Part shown: positions 25,795-33,413 of the stretch, in pieces | Layout: each line of letters opens with the position of its first letter | Position numbering within the stretch: position 1 is the stretch's first letter | Source: Dyella nitratireducens | GTDB taxonomy: Bacteria > Pseudomonadota > Gammaproteobacteria > Xanthomonadales > Rhodanobacteraceae | NCBI RefSeq assembly: GCF_014642835.1 | Contig: NZ_BMJA01000005.1 | Location: forward strand, 124,001-188,000 | Reading direction: 5' to 3' | Length of the DNA stretch: 64,000 bases | The notes under the pieces: generated by a model | What the model saw: only the letters and a program-made list of their open reading frames with translations | Database searches by the model: none | What the model was told of the DNA's origin: nothing | Made by a program: the position numbers and the translations under genes

Positions 25795-26694
25795 CTAGCA
25801 GTCTGGGGCGTCCGCTTCGTGGGACGGGTGTGAACAGATTTCACAAACTCCAGCCAGCAGATCTGCCTGATTGGCCGATGCTGCCCGATAAATACGCAAA
25901 AATCCGGCAGCTTTGGCCACCTCCCCGATCCGCTCGCTGCTCACGATGGCGGTGGCGTTGGACAACTTCGCCCAAGCGTCTGCCGGCAATTGCTCCTTGA
26001 GGTTTTGCAGCGCTTCGGCGCTGGATAGCAACACACAGGCTGAAACAGATAGTTGCTGCACCGCCTCTTGATGGCGCCTGGTCAACCGCGACGCCGCGCG
26101 CCGGTAGACATGCACCTCGCGCAGCACCGCACCGTGTTCCGCCAGTTGCTGCTGCATCAGGCCGCGTCCACCGGGCGCACCGACCAGGGCGACACGCTTG
26201 CCACGCGGCTGTTGCAGCGGCGGCAGCACCAGCACGCCTTCGCTGTCCTGGCGCGAGGCCGGCACCTGCGCAGTGATGCCGTGTCGTTGCAGGGCGCGCG
26301 CCGTGGCCTGGCCTACGGCGATCACCGTGCCATGGGTCCTGTTGAAGGGTGCGAGAGCCAACGCGTAGCGCACGGCTGCGGGGCTGCTGAAGATCAGCAC
26401 ATCATCGTGCTGGGATTCCCGCCATTGCGTTCGCGCGTACAGCGAATCGGAAGCGCCACGCAGGGAAAGGCCGGGCAATAACAAAGGAATACCGCCCAGC
26501 GCACGGACTTTTTTGGCGAGTGCCGCACCCGTGCCGGCAGGGCGGGTGATGATGATCGTGCAGCCCGCAAGCTGGCGGGATCCAACGCCCTCCTCCCTCT
26601 TGGTCGAGCATTCCTGCTTTGCCCTTTTCCCACGGGGAAAGGGCTGGGCTGCGGGGCGGCTCTTGCCATGACCTGTACGGCTGGTGCGAGTCAT
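25795..26694 (-). CDS. hemD: Uroporphyrinogen-III synthase, HemD, with repeat-derived N-terminal extension
   Basis: 299 residues. The core starts at LAGCTIIITRPAGTGAALAKKVRALGG and shows the two-lobed HemD pattern: DDVLIFSSPAAVRYALA, VIAVGQATARALQRHGI, PASRQDSEGVLVLPPLQQPRGKRVALVGAPGGRGLMQQQLAEHGA and a C-terminal YRAASANQADLLAGV. It closes hydroxymethylbilane to uroporphyrinogen III. The first ~42 residues (Arg/Pro/Lys-rich) match repeat family C DNA and have no counterpart in typical HemD. No in-frame ATG, GTG or TTG exists between 26694 and the core, so this start is forced unless a rare codon is used. Confidence 0.9.
   Translation of the reverse strand: MTRTSRTGHGKSRPAAQPFPRGKRAKQECSTKREEGVGSRQLAGCTIIITRPAGTGAALAKKVRALGGIPLLLPGLSLRGASDSLYARTQWRESQHDDVLIFSSPAAVRYALALAPFNRTHGTVIAVGQATARALQRHGITAQVPASRQDSEGVLVLPPLQQPRGKRVALVGAPGGRGLMQQQLAEHGAVLREVHVYRRAASRLTRRHQEAVQQLSVSACVLLSSAEALQNLKEQLPADAWAKLSNATAIVSSERIGEVAKAAGFLRIYRAASANQADLLAGVCEICSHPSHEADAPDC
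26622..26664 (-). repeat. Repeat family C copy within the 5' end of hemD
   Basis: On the plus strand it reads CCCTTTTCCC, then CACGGGG, AAAGGGCTGGG, CTGCGGGGCGGCTCTT. It matches the uvrD copy at 7987-8030 almost base for base in its second half. It encodes part of the extra N-terminus of HemD. Confidence 0.6.
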
Positions 26695-26768
26695 TGCCTG
26701 ATTCTTATCCCGGTATGCCGCCGAGTGTAGCGTCTACACTGTTGCGCCCCACCCCACGCAGTCCCCCG

Positions 26769-27254
26769 ATGAACCAAGCCCATCCCCACACCGCTGCCGC
26801 GCAGGCCCTGGTGACCTTTATCCGCGACAGCATCCCCCTTACCGACACCATGGGCCTGCAGCTCGGCAGCTACGACGGCGAAAAGCTGGTATTGAACTGC
26901 CCCCTGGCACCAAACGTGAACGATAAAGGCTGCGCCTTCGGTGGCAGCCTCACCAGCCTGATGACATTGGCTGGCTGGGGCGTGGTGGAACTGGCCCTGC
27001 GCCAGCGTGGCGAAGACTGCGACGTGTACGTGGGCGAATCCACCGTGCGCTACCTCGAACCGGTCTGGGGCGATTTCCAGGCAAAGGCGCAAAGCGCCGG
27101 AGAGGCGAGTTGGGAAACCTTCTTCGCCACGCTTGCGTCCCGCCATCGCGCACGCATCGCAGTAACGTGCCAAGTGCCCGGTGAGGGCGGCAAACCGGCG
27201 GCCACGCTTGAGGCACAGTTCGTGGCGAAGCGTCGGGCGGCTGCGGCAGAATAA
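26769..27254 (+). CDS. YiiD-C-type hotdog thioesterase
   Basis: 161 residues from ATG 26769 (MNQAHPHTAAAQALV). The hotdog-fold pattern fits the putative thioesterase (YiiD C-terminal) family: TDTMGLQLGSYDGEKLVLNCPL, NVNDKGCAFGGSLTSLMTLAGWG (active region with Asn/Gly/Ser), and strand pairs to the C-terminus. It probably hydrolyses an acyl-CoA or acyl-ACP thioester; the substrate is not known. It is divergent from hemD with a 74-bp shared promoter region, and is followed 23 bp later by a lipoprotein gene. Confidence 0.8.
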   Translation: MNQAHPHTAAAQALVTFIRDSIPLTDTMGLQLGSYDGEKLVLNCPLAPNVNDKGCAFGGSLTSLMTLAGWGVVELALRQRGEDCDVYVGESTVRYLEPVWGDFQAKAQSAGEASWETFFATLASRHRARIAVTCQVPGEGGKPAATLEAQFVAKRRAAAAE

Positions 27255-27277
27255 GGGACCTTTGGAGGGGAAGCTCT

Positions 27278-27688
27278 ATGCGTCGTATCGTCGGCCCGAT
27301 TCTGTTGTCGAGCATGTTGCTGCTGTCCGGCTGCGCCACCGACCGGCGCAGCGATACGCTTGCCCATACCATGATCGCGTACGCCAATGCGGTGCGCTGG
27401 GATGGCTTTGAAACGGCCGAGCTGTTCGTCGACCCGAAGGTGCGCGAAGCTCATCCGATTACCGATCTTGATCGTGAACGTTTCAGCCAGGTGCAGGTAA
27501 ACGACTACGACGATGGCAACGGCCCGGTACCTTCGGGCGAAAATGAAGTCCGCCAGACCGTCCGCATCGGCTTGACCAACGTGCATACCCAGGCGGTACG
27601 CACCATCGTCGACCATCAGATATGGCGCTACGACCCCGACAAGGACAAGTGGTGGCTGGAGACGGGGATACCGAATCTCAATCAGTAG
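27278..27688 (+). CDS. Hypothetical lipoprotein
   Basis: 136 residues with a strong GGAGGGG ribosome site. The N-terminus is a lipoprotein signal peptide with a lipobox (LLLSGCATD, Cys at residue 20). The mature part is an alpha+beta domain resembling SnoaL/NTF2-like small lipoproteins (DTLAHTMIAYANAVRWDGFETAELFVDP, IWRYDPDKDKWWLETGIP). Membrane-anchored; function unknown. Confidence 0.75.
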   Translation: MRRIVGPILLSSMLLLSGCATDRRSDTLAHTMIAYANAVRWDGFETAELFVDPKVREAHPITDLDRERFSQVQVNDYDDGNGPVPSGENEVRQTVRIGLTNVHTQAVRTIVDHQIWRYDPDKDKWWLETGIPNLNQ

Positions 27689-27778
27689 CATTACGGTGAA
27701 CCAGGTCTGGGAACGGTAATCGCACCAACTAGCCTATAATCCGCCGTTTACCTTCAGACCTTGATGCCCGGTAGCCCC

Positions 27779-28222
27779 ATGAACGACATCCTGCACAAAC
27801 TGCCCCAGTTCGTGAGCAACCATTGGGAGCTGTCCCTGTTGTTCGTGGCGCTGGTGATCGCGCTGCTCGTCACCCAGGTCATGGTGCTGCTGCGCAAGTA
27901 CAAGGAACTGACGCCGGCGGGCCTTACCCAGTTGATCAATCGCGACAATCCACTGCTGATCGATCTGTCCGCCATCGCGGATTTCGAAAAGATGCACGTG
28001 CCAGGCGCCAAGCACGTGGCGATGAGCCAGTTCGATCCGGAGCACAAGGATCTGGTCAAGGCGCGCGAATTGCCCGTTGTGGTGATGGACAAGGACGGCC
28101 GTACGTCGGATGGCGCTGCGCAGCGGCTGATCAAGGCGGGCTTCACCCGCGTCTACACGCTTGGCGGCGGCGTGCTGGCCTGGCAGCAGGCGCAGTTGCC
28201 GGTGGCGAAAGGCAAGAACTAG
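27779..28222 (+). CDS. Membrane-anchored rhodanese-like protein lacking the catalytic cysteine
   Basis: 147 residues from ATG 27779; an upstream TTG at 27761 is less likely. One membrane helix (LSLLFVALVIALLVTQVMVLL) leads a rhodanese domain (LINRDNPLLIDLSAIADFEKMHVPGAKHVAMSQF). The active-site loop, normally C-x-x-G-x-R, reads D-K-D-G-R at VVVMDKDGRTSDGAA, so the sulfur-accepting Cys is replaced by Asp. It matches the YibN type, usually near secB or grxC in gammaproteobacteria. Sulfurtransferase activity is unlikely; a scaffold or binding role is possible. Confidence 0.85.
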   Translation: MNDILHKLPQFVSNHWELSLLFVALVIALLVTQVMVLLRKYKELTPAGLTQLINRDNPLLIDLSAIADFEKMHVPGAKHVAMSQFDPEHKDLVKARELPVVVMDKDGRTSDGAAQRLIKAGFTRVYTLGGGVLAWQQAQLPVAKGKN

Positions 28223-28232
28223 GCGTGAATCG

Positions 28233-28304
28233 AAGGTTGGGGTGCAAACCCCGACATTGCCATGCCAATCATCGCGCCATGTTGGGGTTTGCACCCCAAC
28301 CTAC
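28233..28304. repeat. REP family A pair between convergent genes, supplying a stop codon
   Basis: Left arm AAGGTTGGGG with loop GCAA and one mismatch in the stem (CCGAC); right arm with loop TTGC ending CCTAC. The right end supplies the TAG stop (28301-28303, minus strand) of the reductase gene, and the element fills nearly all the gap to the rhodanese-like gene. Confidence 0.92.
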
Positions 28305-29362
28305 GCGGTGATTCCCGCTCTGCCGGCGAGTATCTGTGCCAACACATCCGGCGCGTACTCGAACGAGTCGAAATAGAGGCGATCTTCCGGCAAGCCCGCA
28401 TCCACGAACAGCCGGCGCCCAGCATCGATCATCGCAGGCGGCCCGCTCATGTAAACGTCGTGGCCAGACAGGTCCGGGTGATTTTCCAGTACGGCATCGT
28501 GTACCAGGCCCGCACGCAAACCGGCCATATCGGCTTGTTCCGGATCGGACAGCACCGCGTGAAAGCGCAGATCGTGCGCCATCGCCGCCCACTGCTCGGC
28601 ATGCGCACGCAGGTAGAGGTCCGCCGCGCTACGAGCGCCCCAGTACAAATCCATCGAACGCCGCGTATCCAGGGCAAGAAAGTGCTCGAGAATGGCCTTC
28701 ACCGGCGCGAAACCGGTGCCGCCAGCCATGAAGATCATCGGCCGCTCCGAATCCTCGCGCGGCACAAATGTGCCCAACGGCCCTTCGATACGCAGCGCAT
28801 CGCCCTCTTTCAGCACGTCACTGACCCATGACGTAAAGCCACCGCCAGCGACGTGACGCACGTGCAGTTCGATCACGCCATTCGCTTGCGGCCCGTTCGC
28901 AATGGAAAACGGACGGCGGCGTCCTTCATCCAGCAGCACATCCAGATACTGTCCTGGCAACCAGTTCAGACGCGGCTCGCCCGGCGCAGGCAGCAAATGC
29001 AGACCGATCACATCCGGCGCGAGCTGCCATTTGCGATTCACCTGCACATCCAATTGGCGGCGCGCGATGTCTTCCACCGAAGTTACCTCGCGCGCTTTCA
29101 CCACGAGATCAGTGAGCGGAACGGCCTGGCATAACAACACCGCATGCTGCACGCGATCGCGCGCGTCCAGCGCGGCCGGCGGATTGCGCGGATAGTGGCA
29201 GCGACCCTCGATCAACGTGGCCTTGCAACTGCCGCATACACCCGCGCGGCAGGAATACGGCAAGGCGATGCCGGCGCGCTGCGCAGCCTCCAGCACAGTT
29301 TCGCCTGGCTGCACGCCAAAACGGCGCCCATTGGTGAGAGTGACGGTAAACACGAGGCGCAT
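28301..29362 (-). CDS. 2Fe-2S ferredoxin / flavodoxin-reductase fusion (AscD-type reductase)
   Basis: 353 residues from ATG 29362 (MRLVFTVTLTNGRRF). The N-terminal plant-type 2Fe-2S ferredoxin has the four Cys in SCRAGVCGSCKATL plus a later LLCQ. The FAD/NAD(P)H reductase follows: RPFSIAN (FAD), MIFMAGGTGFAPVKAIL (NAD-binding start), YWGARSAADLY and YMSGPPAMID. Such proteins pass electrons from NAD(P)H to a partner enzyme, and are annotated as CDP-6-deoxy-delta-3,4-glucoseen reductase or phenol hydroxylase reductase. No oxygenase partner lies nearby. Confidence 0.85.
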   Translation of the reverse strand: MRLVFTVTLTNGRRFGVQPGETVLEAAQRAGIALPYSCRAGVCGSCKATLIEGRCHYPRNPPAALDARDRVQHAVLLCQAVPLTDLVVKAREVTSVEDIARRQLDVQVNRKWQLAPDVIGLHLLPAPGEPRLNWLPGQYLDVLLDEGRRRPFSIANGPQANGVIELHVRHVAGGGFTSWVSDVLKEGDALRIEGPLGTFVPREDSERPMIFMAGGTGFAPVKAILEHFLALDTRRSMDLYWGARSAADLYLRAHAEQWAAMAHDLRFHAVLSDPEQADMAGLRAGLVHDAVLENHPDLSGHDVYMSGPPAMIDAGRRLFVDAGLPEDRLYFDSFEYAPDVLAQILAGRAGITA

Positions 29363-29421
29363 TGTCGCCGCTGGGGTGGTCGGCGGACAATGCGGGCTTC
29401 CCAACGAATATCAACGCACTT

Positions 29422-29877
29422 ATGGCCATCTGGGACACCCCTATCTGGAAACGGGACACCAGCCTCGAACGCCTGAACGGCTGGAGCCGCAACACCTTGA
29501 TGGAAGCGCTCGGCATCCGCCTGACCGCCGTCGGCGATGATTGGTTGCAGGGCACGATGCCGGTGGACCAGCGCACGCACCAGCCGTATGGACTGCTGCA
29601 TGGCGGTGCCTCGGTCGCCCTGGCCGAGACGCTCGGCAGCACCGCCGCGATGCTCACGCTCGATGCAGACAAAGAGCGCGCTGTCGGGCTGGACATCAAT
29701 GCCAACCATATGCGCGGTGTCACCACCGGCAACGTGACGGGCACGGCACGTCCGCTGCATCTCGGGCGGTCGACGCAGGTATGGGAGATTCGCATCGAGG
29801 ATGAGGCCGGCAAGCTGGTGTGCATCTCGCGCTTGACGATGGCGGTGGTGCCGGCAGCGGCGGTTGGCTCGCGCTGA
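29422..29877 (+). CDS. PaaI/MenI-type hotdog thioesterase
   Basis: 151 residues from ATG 29422 (MAIWDTPIWKRDTSLERLN). Hotdog signatures: LMEALGIRLTAVGDDWLQGTMPVD, PYGLLHGGASVALAETLGSTAAM (HGG and catalytic E), and GLDINANHMRGVTTGNVTGTARPLHLGRSTQVWEIRI. This is the 1,4-dihydroxy-2-naphthoyl-CoA / enterobactin-editing thioesterase subfamily; the substrate is uncertain. It is divergent from the reductase and 2 bp from the next gene. Confidence 0.88.
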   Translation: MAIWDTPIWKRDTSLERLNGWSRNTLMEALGIRLTAVGDDWLQGTMPVDQRTHQPYGLLHGGASVALAETLGSTAAMLTLDADKERAVGLDINANHMRGVTTGNVTGTARPLHLGRSTQVWEIRIEDEAGKLVCISRLTMAVVPAAAVGSR

Positions 29878-29879
29878 GC

Positions 29880-30827
29880 ATGCCCAACGAAACACCTTAC
29901 GCGCGCCTCACCCCCGACCTGGTGCTCGATGCCATCACCGCCTGTGGTTTATGGCCGGACGGTCGCCTGCTGGCATTGAACAGCTATGAAAACCGCGTAT
30001 GGCAAGTCGGGCTGGAAGAGGCGCGGCCGGTGATCGCCAAGTTCTATCGCCCCGGACGTTGGAGCGATGCAGCCATCCTTGAAGAACACACATTTGCGCA
30101 GGAACTGGCCGATGCCGAATTGCCCGTCGTCGCACCACGGCCATTCGCGGGACGCACATTGCTGCATCACGATGGCTATCGCTACGCCTTGTCGCCGCGA
30201 CATGGAGGCCGCGCACCGTCACTGGAATCGGCCGATCAACTGGAGTGGCTTGGACGCCTGATTGCGCGCATGCACACCGTAGGGGCACACGACAGTTTCA
30301 CGCACCGTGGCCGCATCGATCGTGACACGTCAATCGCGCAACCGATGCAAGCAGTGCTGGCTTGCGCGCTGCTTCCGCCAGGCATGCACGATCGTTATCG
30401 CCAGGCCGTCGAACGCATCGATCGCTTGGTTGCCATGCGCTTCGAAGCGGTTGGCCCAGTACGCACGCTGCGTCTGCATGGCGACTGCCATCCCGGCAAC
30501 GTGTTGTGGACCGATGAGGGCCCGCATTTCGTGGATCTCGACGATGCGCGCATGGGACCCGCCGTGCAGGATCTATGGATGCTGGCTCACGACGAACGCG
30601 CGATGGATGCGCTGCTGGAAGGCTATACCTCAATGCGTGACTTCGATCACGCTGAACTTGCTTTAATTCCTGCGCTGCGAGCCATGCGGCAAGTGCATTA
30701 TGCTGGCTGGATCGCGGCGCGCTGGCACGATCCGGCGTTCCCAGCGGCGTTTCCGTTCGCCGCCGAACCACGCTGGTGGGAACAGCACATCACGGACCTG
30801 CATGAGCAGGCCGACGAATTCGAATAA
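29880..30827 (+). CDS. srkA: SrkA/YihE-like stress response kinase
   Basis: 315 residues from ATG 29880 (MPNETPYARLTPDLVLDAI). A kinase-like fold of the APH/HSR family: SYENRVWQVGLEEARPVIAKFYRPGRWSDAAILEEH (ATP-binding Lys and helix-C Glu), LRLHGDCHPGNVLW (catalytic Asp and Asn), HFVDLDDARMGPAVQDLW (metal Asp). YihE/SrkA family proteins counter stress-induced cell death by Ser/Thr phosphorylation. Start and stop spacing with the thioesterase suggests a shared transcript. Confidence 0.9.
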   Translation: MPNETPYARLTPDLVLDAITACGLWPDGRLLALNSYENRVWQVGLEEARPVIAKFYRPGRWSDAAILEEHTFAQELADAELPVVAPRPFAGRTLLHHDGYRYALSPRHGGRAPSLESADQLEWLGRLIARMHTVGAHDSFTHRGRIDRDTSIAQPMQAVLACALLPPGMHDRYRQAVERIDRLVAMRFEAVGPVRTLRLHGDCHPGNVLWTDEGPHFVDLDDARMGPAVQDLWMLAHDERAMDALLEGYTSMRDFDHAELALIPALRAMRQVHYAGWIAARWHDPAFPAAFPFAAEPRWWEQHITDLHEQADEFE

Positions 30828-30850
30828 TTGTTTTTTCTTTGGGGTGTTGC

Positions 30851-31282
30851 ATGCGTCAAATCCTGTTTCGCCTGATCGGTATCCTGGAAGTGGCCGGCGG
30901 TTTCTACGGCATGGTGCTGCTACTGCCAAGTCTGCTAGCGTTCGGGCCTTTGCGTACCGCCGCGATCGGGTTGATCGCTTTCGCGCTCTACGCCTTCGTG
31001 TTGGTGGCCGGCGTGCTGCTGCTGGAAAACAGCGAGCGCGGCATTCATCTATCCAGCATCGCGCAACTGCTGCAACTGCCGCTGCTCGGCACACCGATCT
31101 TCAGCTACGGCCTGCACTGTGGTGGCTACATCAATCTATACACCACGATCCACTTGCATCCGGAGTTGGCTTGGCATTTCGGCAGCCAAGGATTGCGATT
31201 GGCTTTTGGCGGACCGTCGGTATCGTATTTCGGGGTGAATTTGCTGGCGCTGTTGTCTTGGATGGTTCTCAAGTTGCGCTGA
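30851..31282 (+). CDS. Hypothetical inner membrane protein (four helices)
   Basis: 143 residues from ATG 30851. About four hydrophobic helices: FRLIGILEVAGGFYGMVLLL, TAAIGLIAFALYAFVLVAGVLLL, a less hydrophobic third segment, and VSYFGVNLLALLSWMVLKL. No family was recognised; no catalytic motif is visible. A REP pair starts 17 bp after its stop. Confidence 0.65.
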   Translation: MRQILFRLIGILEVAGGFYGMVLLLPSLLAFGPLRTAAIGLIAFALYAFVLVAGVLLLENSERGIHLSSIAQLLQLPLLGTPIFSYGLHCGGYINLYTTIHLHPELAWHFGSQGLRLAFGGPSVSYFGVNLLALLSWMVLKLR

Positions 31283-31298
31283 AGATCTTGCCGCTTTC

Positions 31299-31372
31299 GT
31301 AGGTTGGGATGCGAACCCCAACATGGCCAACCACCCAGGCATAGTGATGTTGGGGTTTTCACCCCAACCTAC
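31299..31372. repeat. REP family A pair with variant GNRA loops
   Basis: Left arm stem GTTGGGAT with loop GCGA; right arm loop TTTC, which is GAAA on the other strand. Both remain GNRA although the sequence has changed. It lies 44 bp before rlmI. Confidence 0.93.
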
Positions 31373-31416
31373 GCAACGTCCGTGGGTTACCGGGTATAAC
31401 CCGCTATCATTAGCGG

Positions 31417-32589
31417 ATGAATACCCCAGCCACGCTACCCGTTATCCACCTGAAATCCGACCGCACACCCGGCCATCCCTGGGTATGGTCGGCGCAAGTC
31501 CATAAGCCCGAATCGCGCATTCCGCCGGGCAGCGTGGTGGATGTGCTGGATGCGAAAGATCGCTTTGTGGGGCGCGGTTTCTGGAACGGCCATGCACGTA
31601 TCGCACTGCGCCTGCTTACCAGCGATGCACACGAAACGATTGATGCAGGCTGGATCGCCTCGCGCATCAATCGTGCCGTTCAGTTGCGGCGTGAATTGCT
31701 GCAGCTCGACACCGTCACCGACGCCTGGCGCGTGGTGCACAGCGAAGGCGACGGGCTGTCCGGACTGATCGTGGACCGCTACGACGACATCCTGGTGGTG
31801 GAATATTTCGCCGCCGGCATGTGGAAGTTCCGCGACGTCATCCATGCCGAACTTCTGCGCCAGTTCCCTGGCGCACGGCTGTATTGGTTCTCCGAAAGCC
31901 ACGTGCAGAAGCAGGAATCCTTCGATTGCCGGCAGACCGAAGCACCAGCGCCAGTGGAAGTGCATGAGCACGGGCTGCGCTTTCACGCAGCGCCTGGCTA
32001 CGGACACAAGACCGGATTCTTTGCCGATCAGCGCGAAAACCGCCGCCGCTTTGCCGAGCTGGCGCGTGGCCGGCGCGTGCTTGATCTGTGCTGCAATGCC
32101 GGCGGTTTTGCCGTGCATGCCATGGCCGGCGGTGCGAGCGAAGCGGTCGGCGTGGATATGGATGCGGGCATTCTCGAGATCGCACGTGCCAATGCGGGGG
32201 CGAACGATCTCCCCATTCATTTCGAACAGGCCGATATCTTCGAATGGCTGCGCCAGGCGGTTGCTCGCGGCGAGCGTTACGATGCAGTGATTCTCGATCC
32301 TGCCAAGCTCACGCGTGATCGCACCAAGGTGATCGACGCGTTGAAGAAATATTTTGCGATGAATCGGCTGGCGCTGGATGTGATTCCGCCGGGCGGCTTG
32401 TTGCTTACCTGTTCTTGCACCGGCCTAGTCAGTGAGGCGGACTTCCTGGAGATGCTGCGCCGCGTAGCGCTCAATGCAGGACGCGAGATCCAGATTCTGG
32501 AAGTACGTGGCGCTGGCGCAGATCACCCGGTGCGCACCGATGTACCGGAAAGCCGGTACCTCAAGGCCGTGTTCTGCCGCGTGGATTGA
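31417..32589 (+). CDS. rlmI: 23S rRNA m5C1962 methyltransferase, RlmI
   Basis: 390 residues. An N-terminal PUA-like domain (LKSDRTPGHPWVWSAQVHKPES, GSVVDVLDAKDRFVGRGFWN), an EEHEAD-type middle domain, and a SAM-dependent Rossmann domain with VLDLCCNAGGFAVHAMAGGASEAVGVDMD, then the catalytic region VILDPAKLTRDRTKV and LLTCSCTG. It methylates C1962 of 23S rRNA (E. coli numbering). It is convergent with the next gene, and only a REP pair lies between them. Confidence 0.92.
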   Translation: MNTPATLPVIHLKSDRTPGHPWVWSAQVHKPESRIPPGSVVDVLDAKDRFVGRGFWNGHARIALRLLTSDAHETIDAGWIASRINRAVQLRRELLQLDTVTDAWRVVHSEGDGLSGLIVDRYDDILVVEYFAAGMWKFRDVIHAELLRQFPGARLYWFSESHVQKQESFDCRQTEAPAPVEVHEHGLRFHAAPGYGHKTGFFADQRENRRRFAELARGRRVLDLCCNAGGFAVHAMAGGASEAVGVDMDAGILEIARANAGANDLPIHFEQADIFEWLRQAVARGERYDAVILDPAKLTRDRTKVIDALKKYFAMNRLALDVIPPGGLLLTCSCTGLVSEADFLEMLRRVALNAGREIQILEVRGAGADHPVRTDVPESRYLKAVFCRVD

Positions 32590-32590
32590 C

Positions 32591-32664
32591 GTAGGTTGGG
32601 GTGCAAACCCCAACATTACCGTGCCAATCAAGAGCACGATGTTGGGGTTTGCACCCCAACCTAC
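32591..32664. repeat. REP family A pair filling a convergent gap
   Basis: Two GTAG-type arms with GCAA and TTGC loops. It starts 1 bp after the rlmI stop and ends 3 bp before the stop of the convergent Pr6Pr gene, so the whole intergenic space is the element. Confidence 0.95.
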
Positions 32665-32667
32665 GAG

Positions 32668-33303
32668 TTATCCAAGCCTACGCCACAGCAACATCAACAC
32701 GTACGACAAGCCCAAAAACGCAGCCCACAACATCACGGCATTGCGCAAGACAAGCGCGTAGCCTAACTGCGACACGTCAATGAAGTGATACGGGTAGCGT
32801 CCCATGAACACGCCCCGCACCAGCACATAGACGAAATAGCCCACCGGGTACAAGCTCCACCAAAGTGGAGCCGTCCAACGCCATGGCACATGCTTCAATG
32901 CAATGACGCTATAGATCACGGCCAGCATCGGTACGACGTAATGCATGACGACATCCGCCAGCCGTTGCAGGCCTTGCGGATTCCACACGTGCCGCAGCAA
33001 CACGAAATAGGCCATCCCCACAAAGGCGATGCTGGCCGTTATCCAGCCGACAGCCACCGGTTGCGCGAAGAAACGCCCCCACGCTGAAGAAGGCACCACC
33101 AGCGACAAGGTCATAGCCACGCCGACCAGCATATTGGTGAGCACCGTGAAATAGCCGAGGTAGATCGCCAATCCCTGCACGGCGCTCATTCCCATCGCAT
33201 CGGTCAGCCGCAGCGAGAGGTACAGCTGCAGGGCGACACCAGACCAGGCGACAACGGCGATTAGCGCAGCCAGCGGCCGTGCCCTGACGGTCGATGCGCT
33301 CAT
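32668..33303 (-). CDS. Pr6Pr-family inner membrane protein
   Basis: 211 residues with six hydrophobic helices (e.g. PLAALIAVVAWSGVALQLYLSL, LAIYLGYFTVLTNMLVGVAMTL, VVMHYVVPMLAVIYSVIAL, LWWSLYPVGYFVYVLVRGVF). The pattern GYFTVLTNMLVG and YPYHFIDV matches the bacterial Pr6Pr (FAR-17a/AIG1-like) membrane family, whose eukaryotic relatives are lipid hydrolases. Function in bacteria is unknown. Confidence 0.8.
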   Translation of the reverse strand: MSASTVRARPLAALIAVVAWSGVALQLYLSLRLTDAMGMSAVQGLAIYLGYFTVLTNMLVGVAMTLSLVVPSSAWGRFFAQPVAVGWITASIAFVGMAYFVLLRHVWNPQGLQRLADVVMHYVVPMLAVIYSVIALKHVPWRWTAPLWWSLYPVGYFVYVLVRGVFMGRYPYHFIDVSQLGYALVLRNAVMLWAAFLGLSYVLMLLWRRLG

Positions 33304-33413
33304 GCAGGCTCCCTAAGCGTGAACAGACTTGCGTGGATACTACCTTGCCGGCCTGATCTCAGCGATTGATACGGCTGCGCGTAAACTGTGCGCCGATAGC
33401 CTTGGAATCGCCC

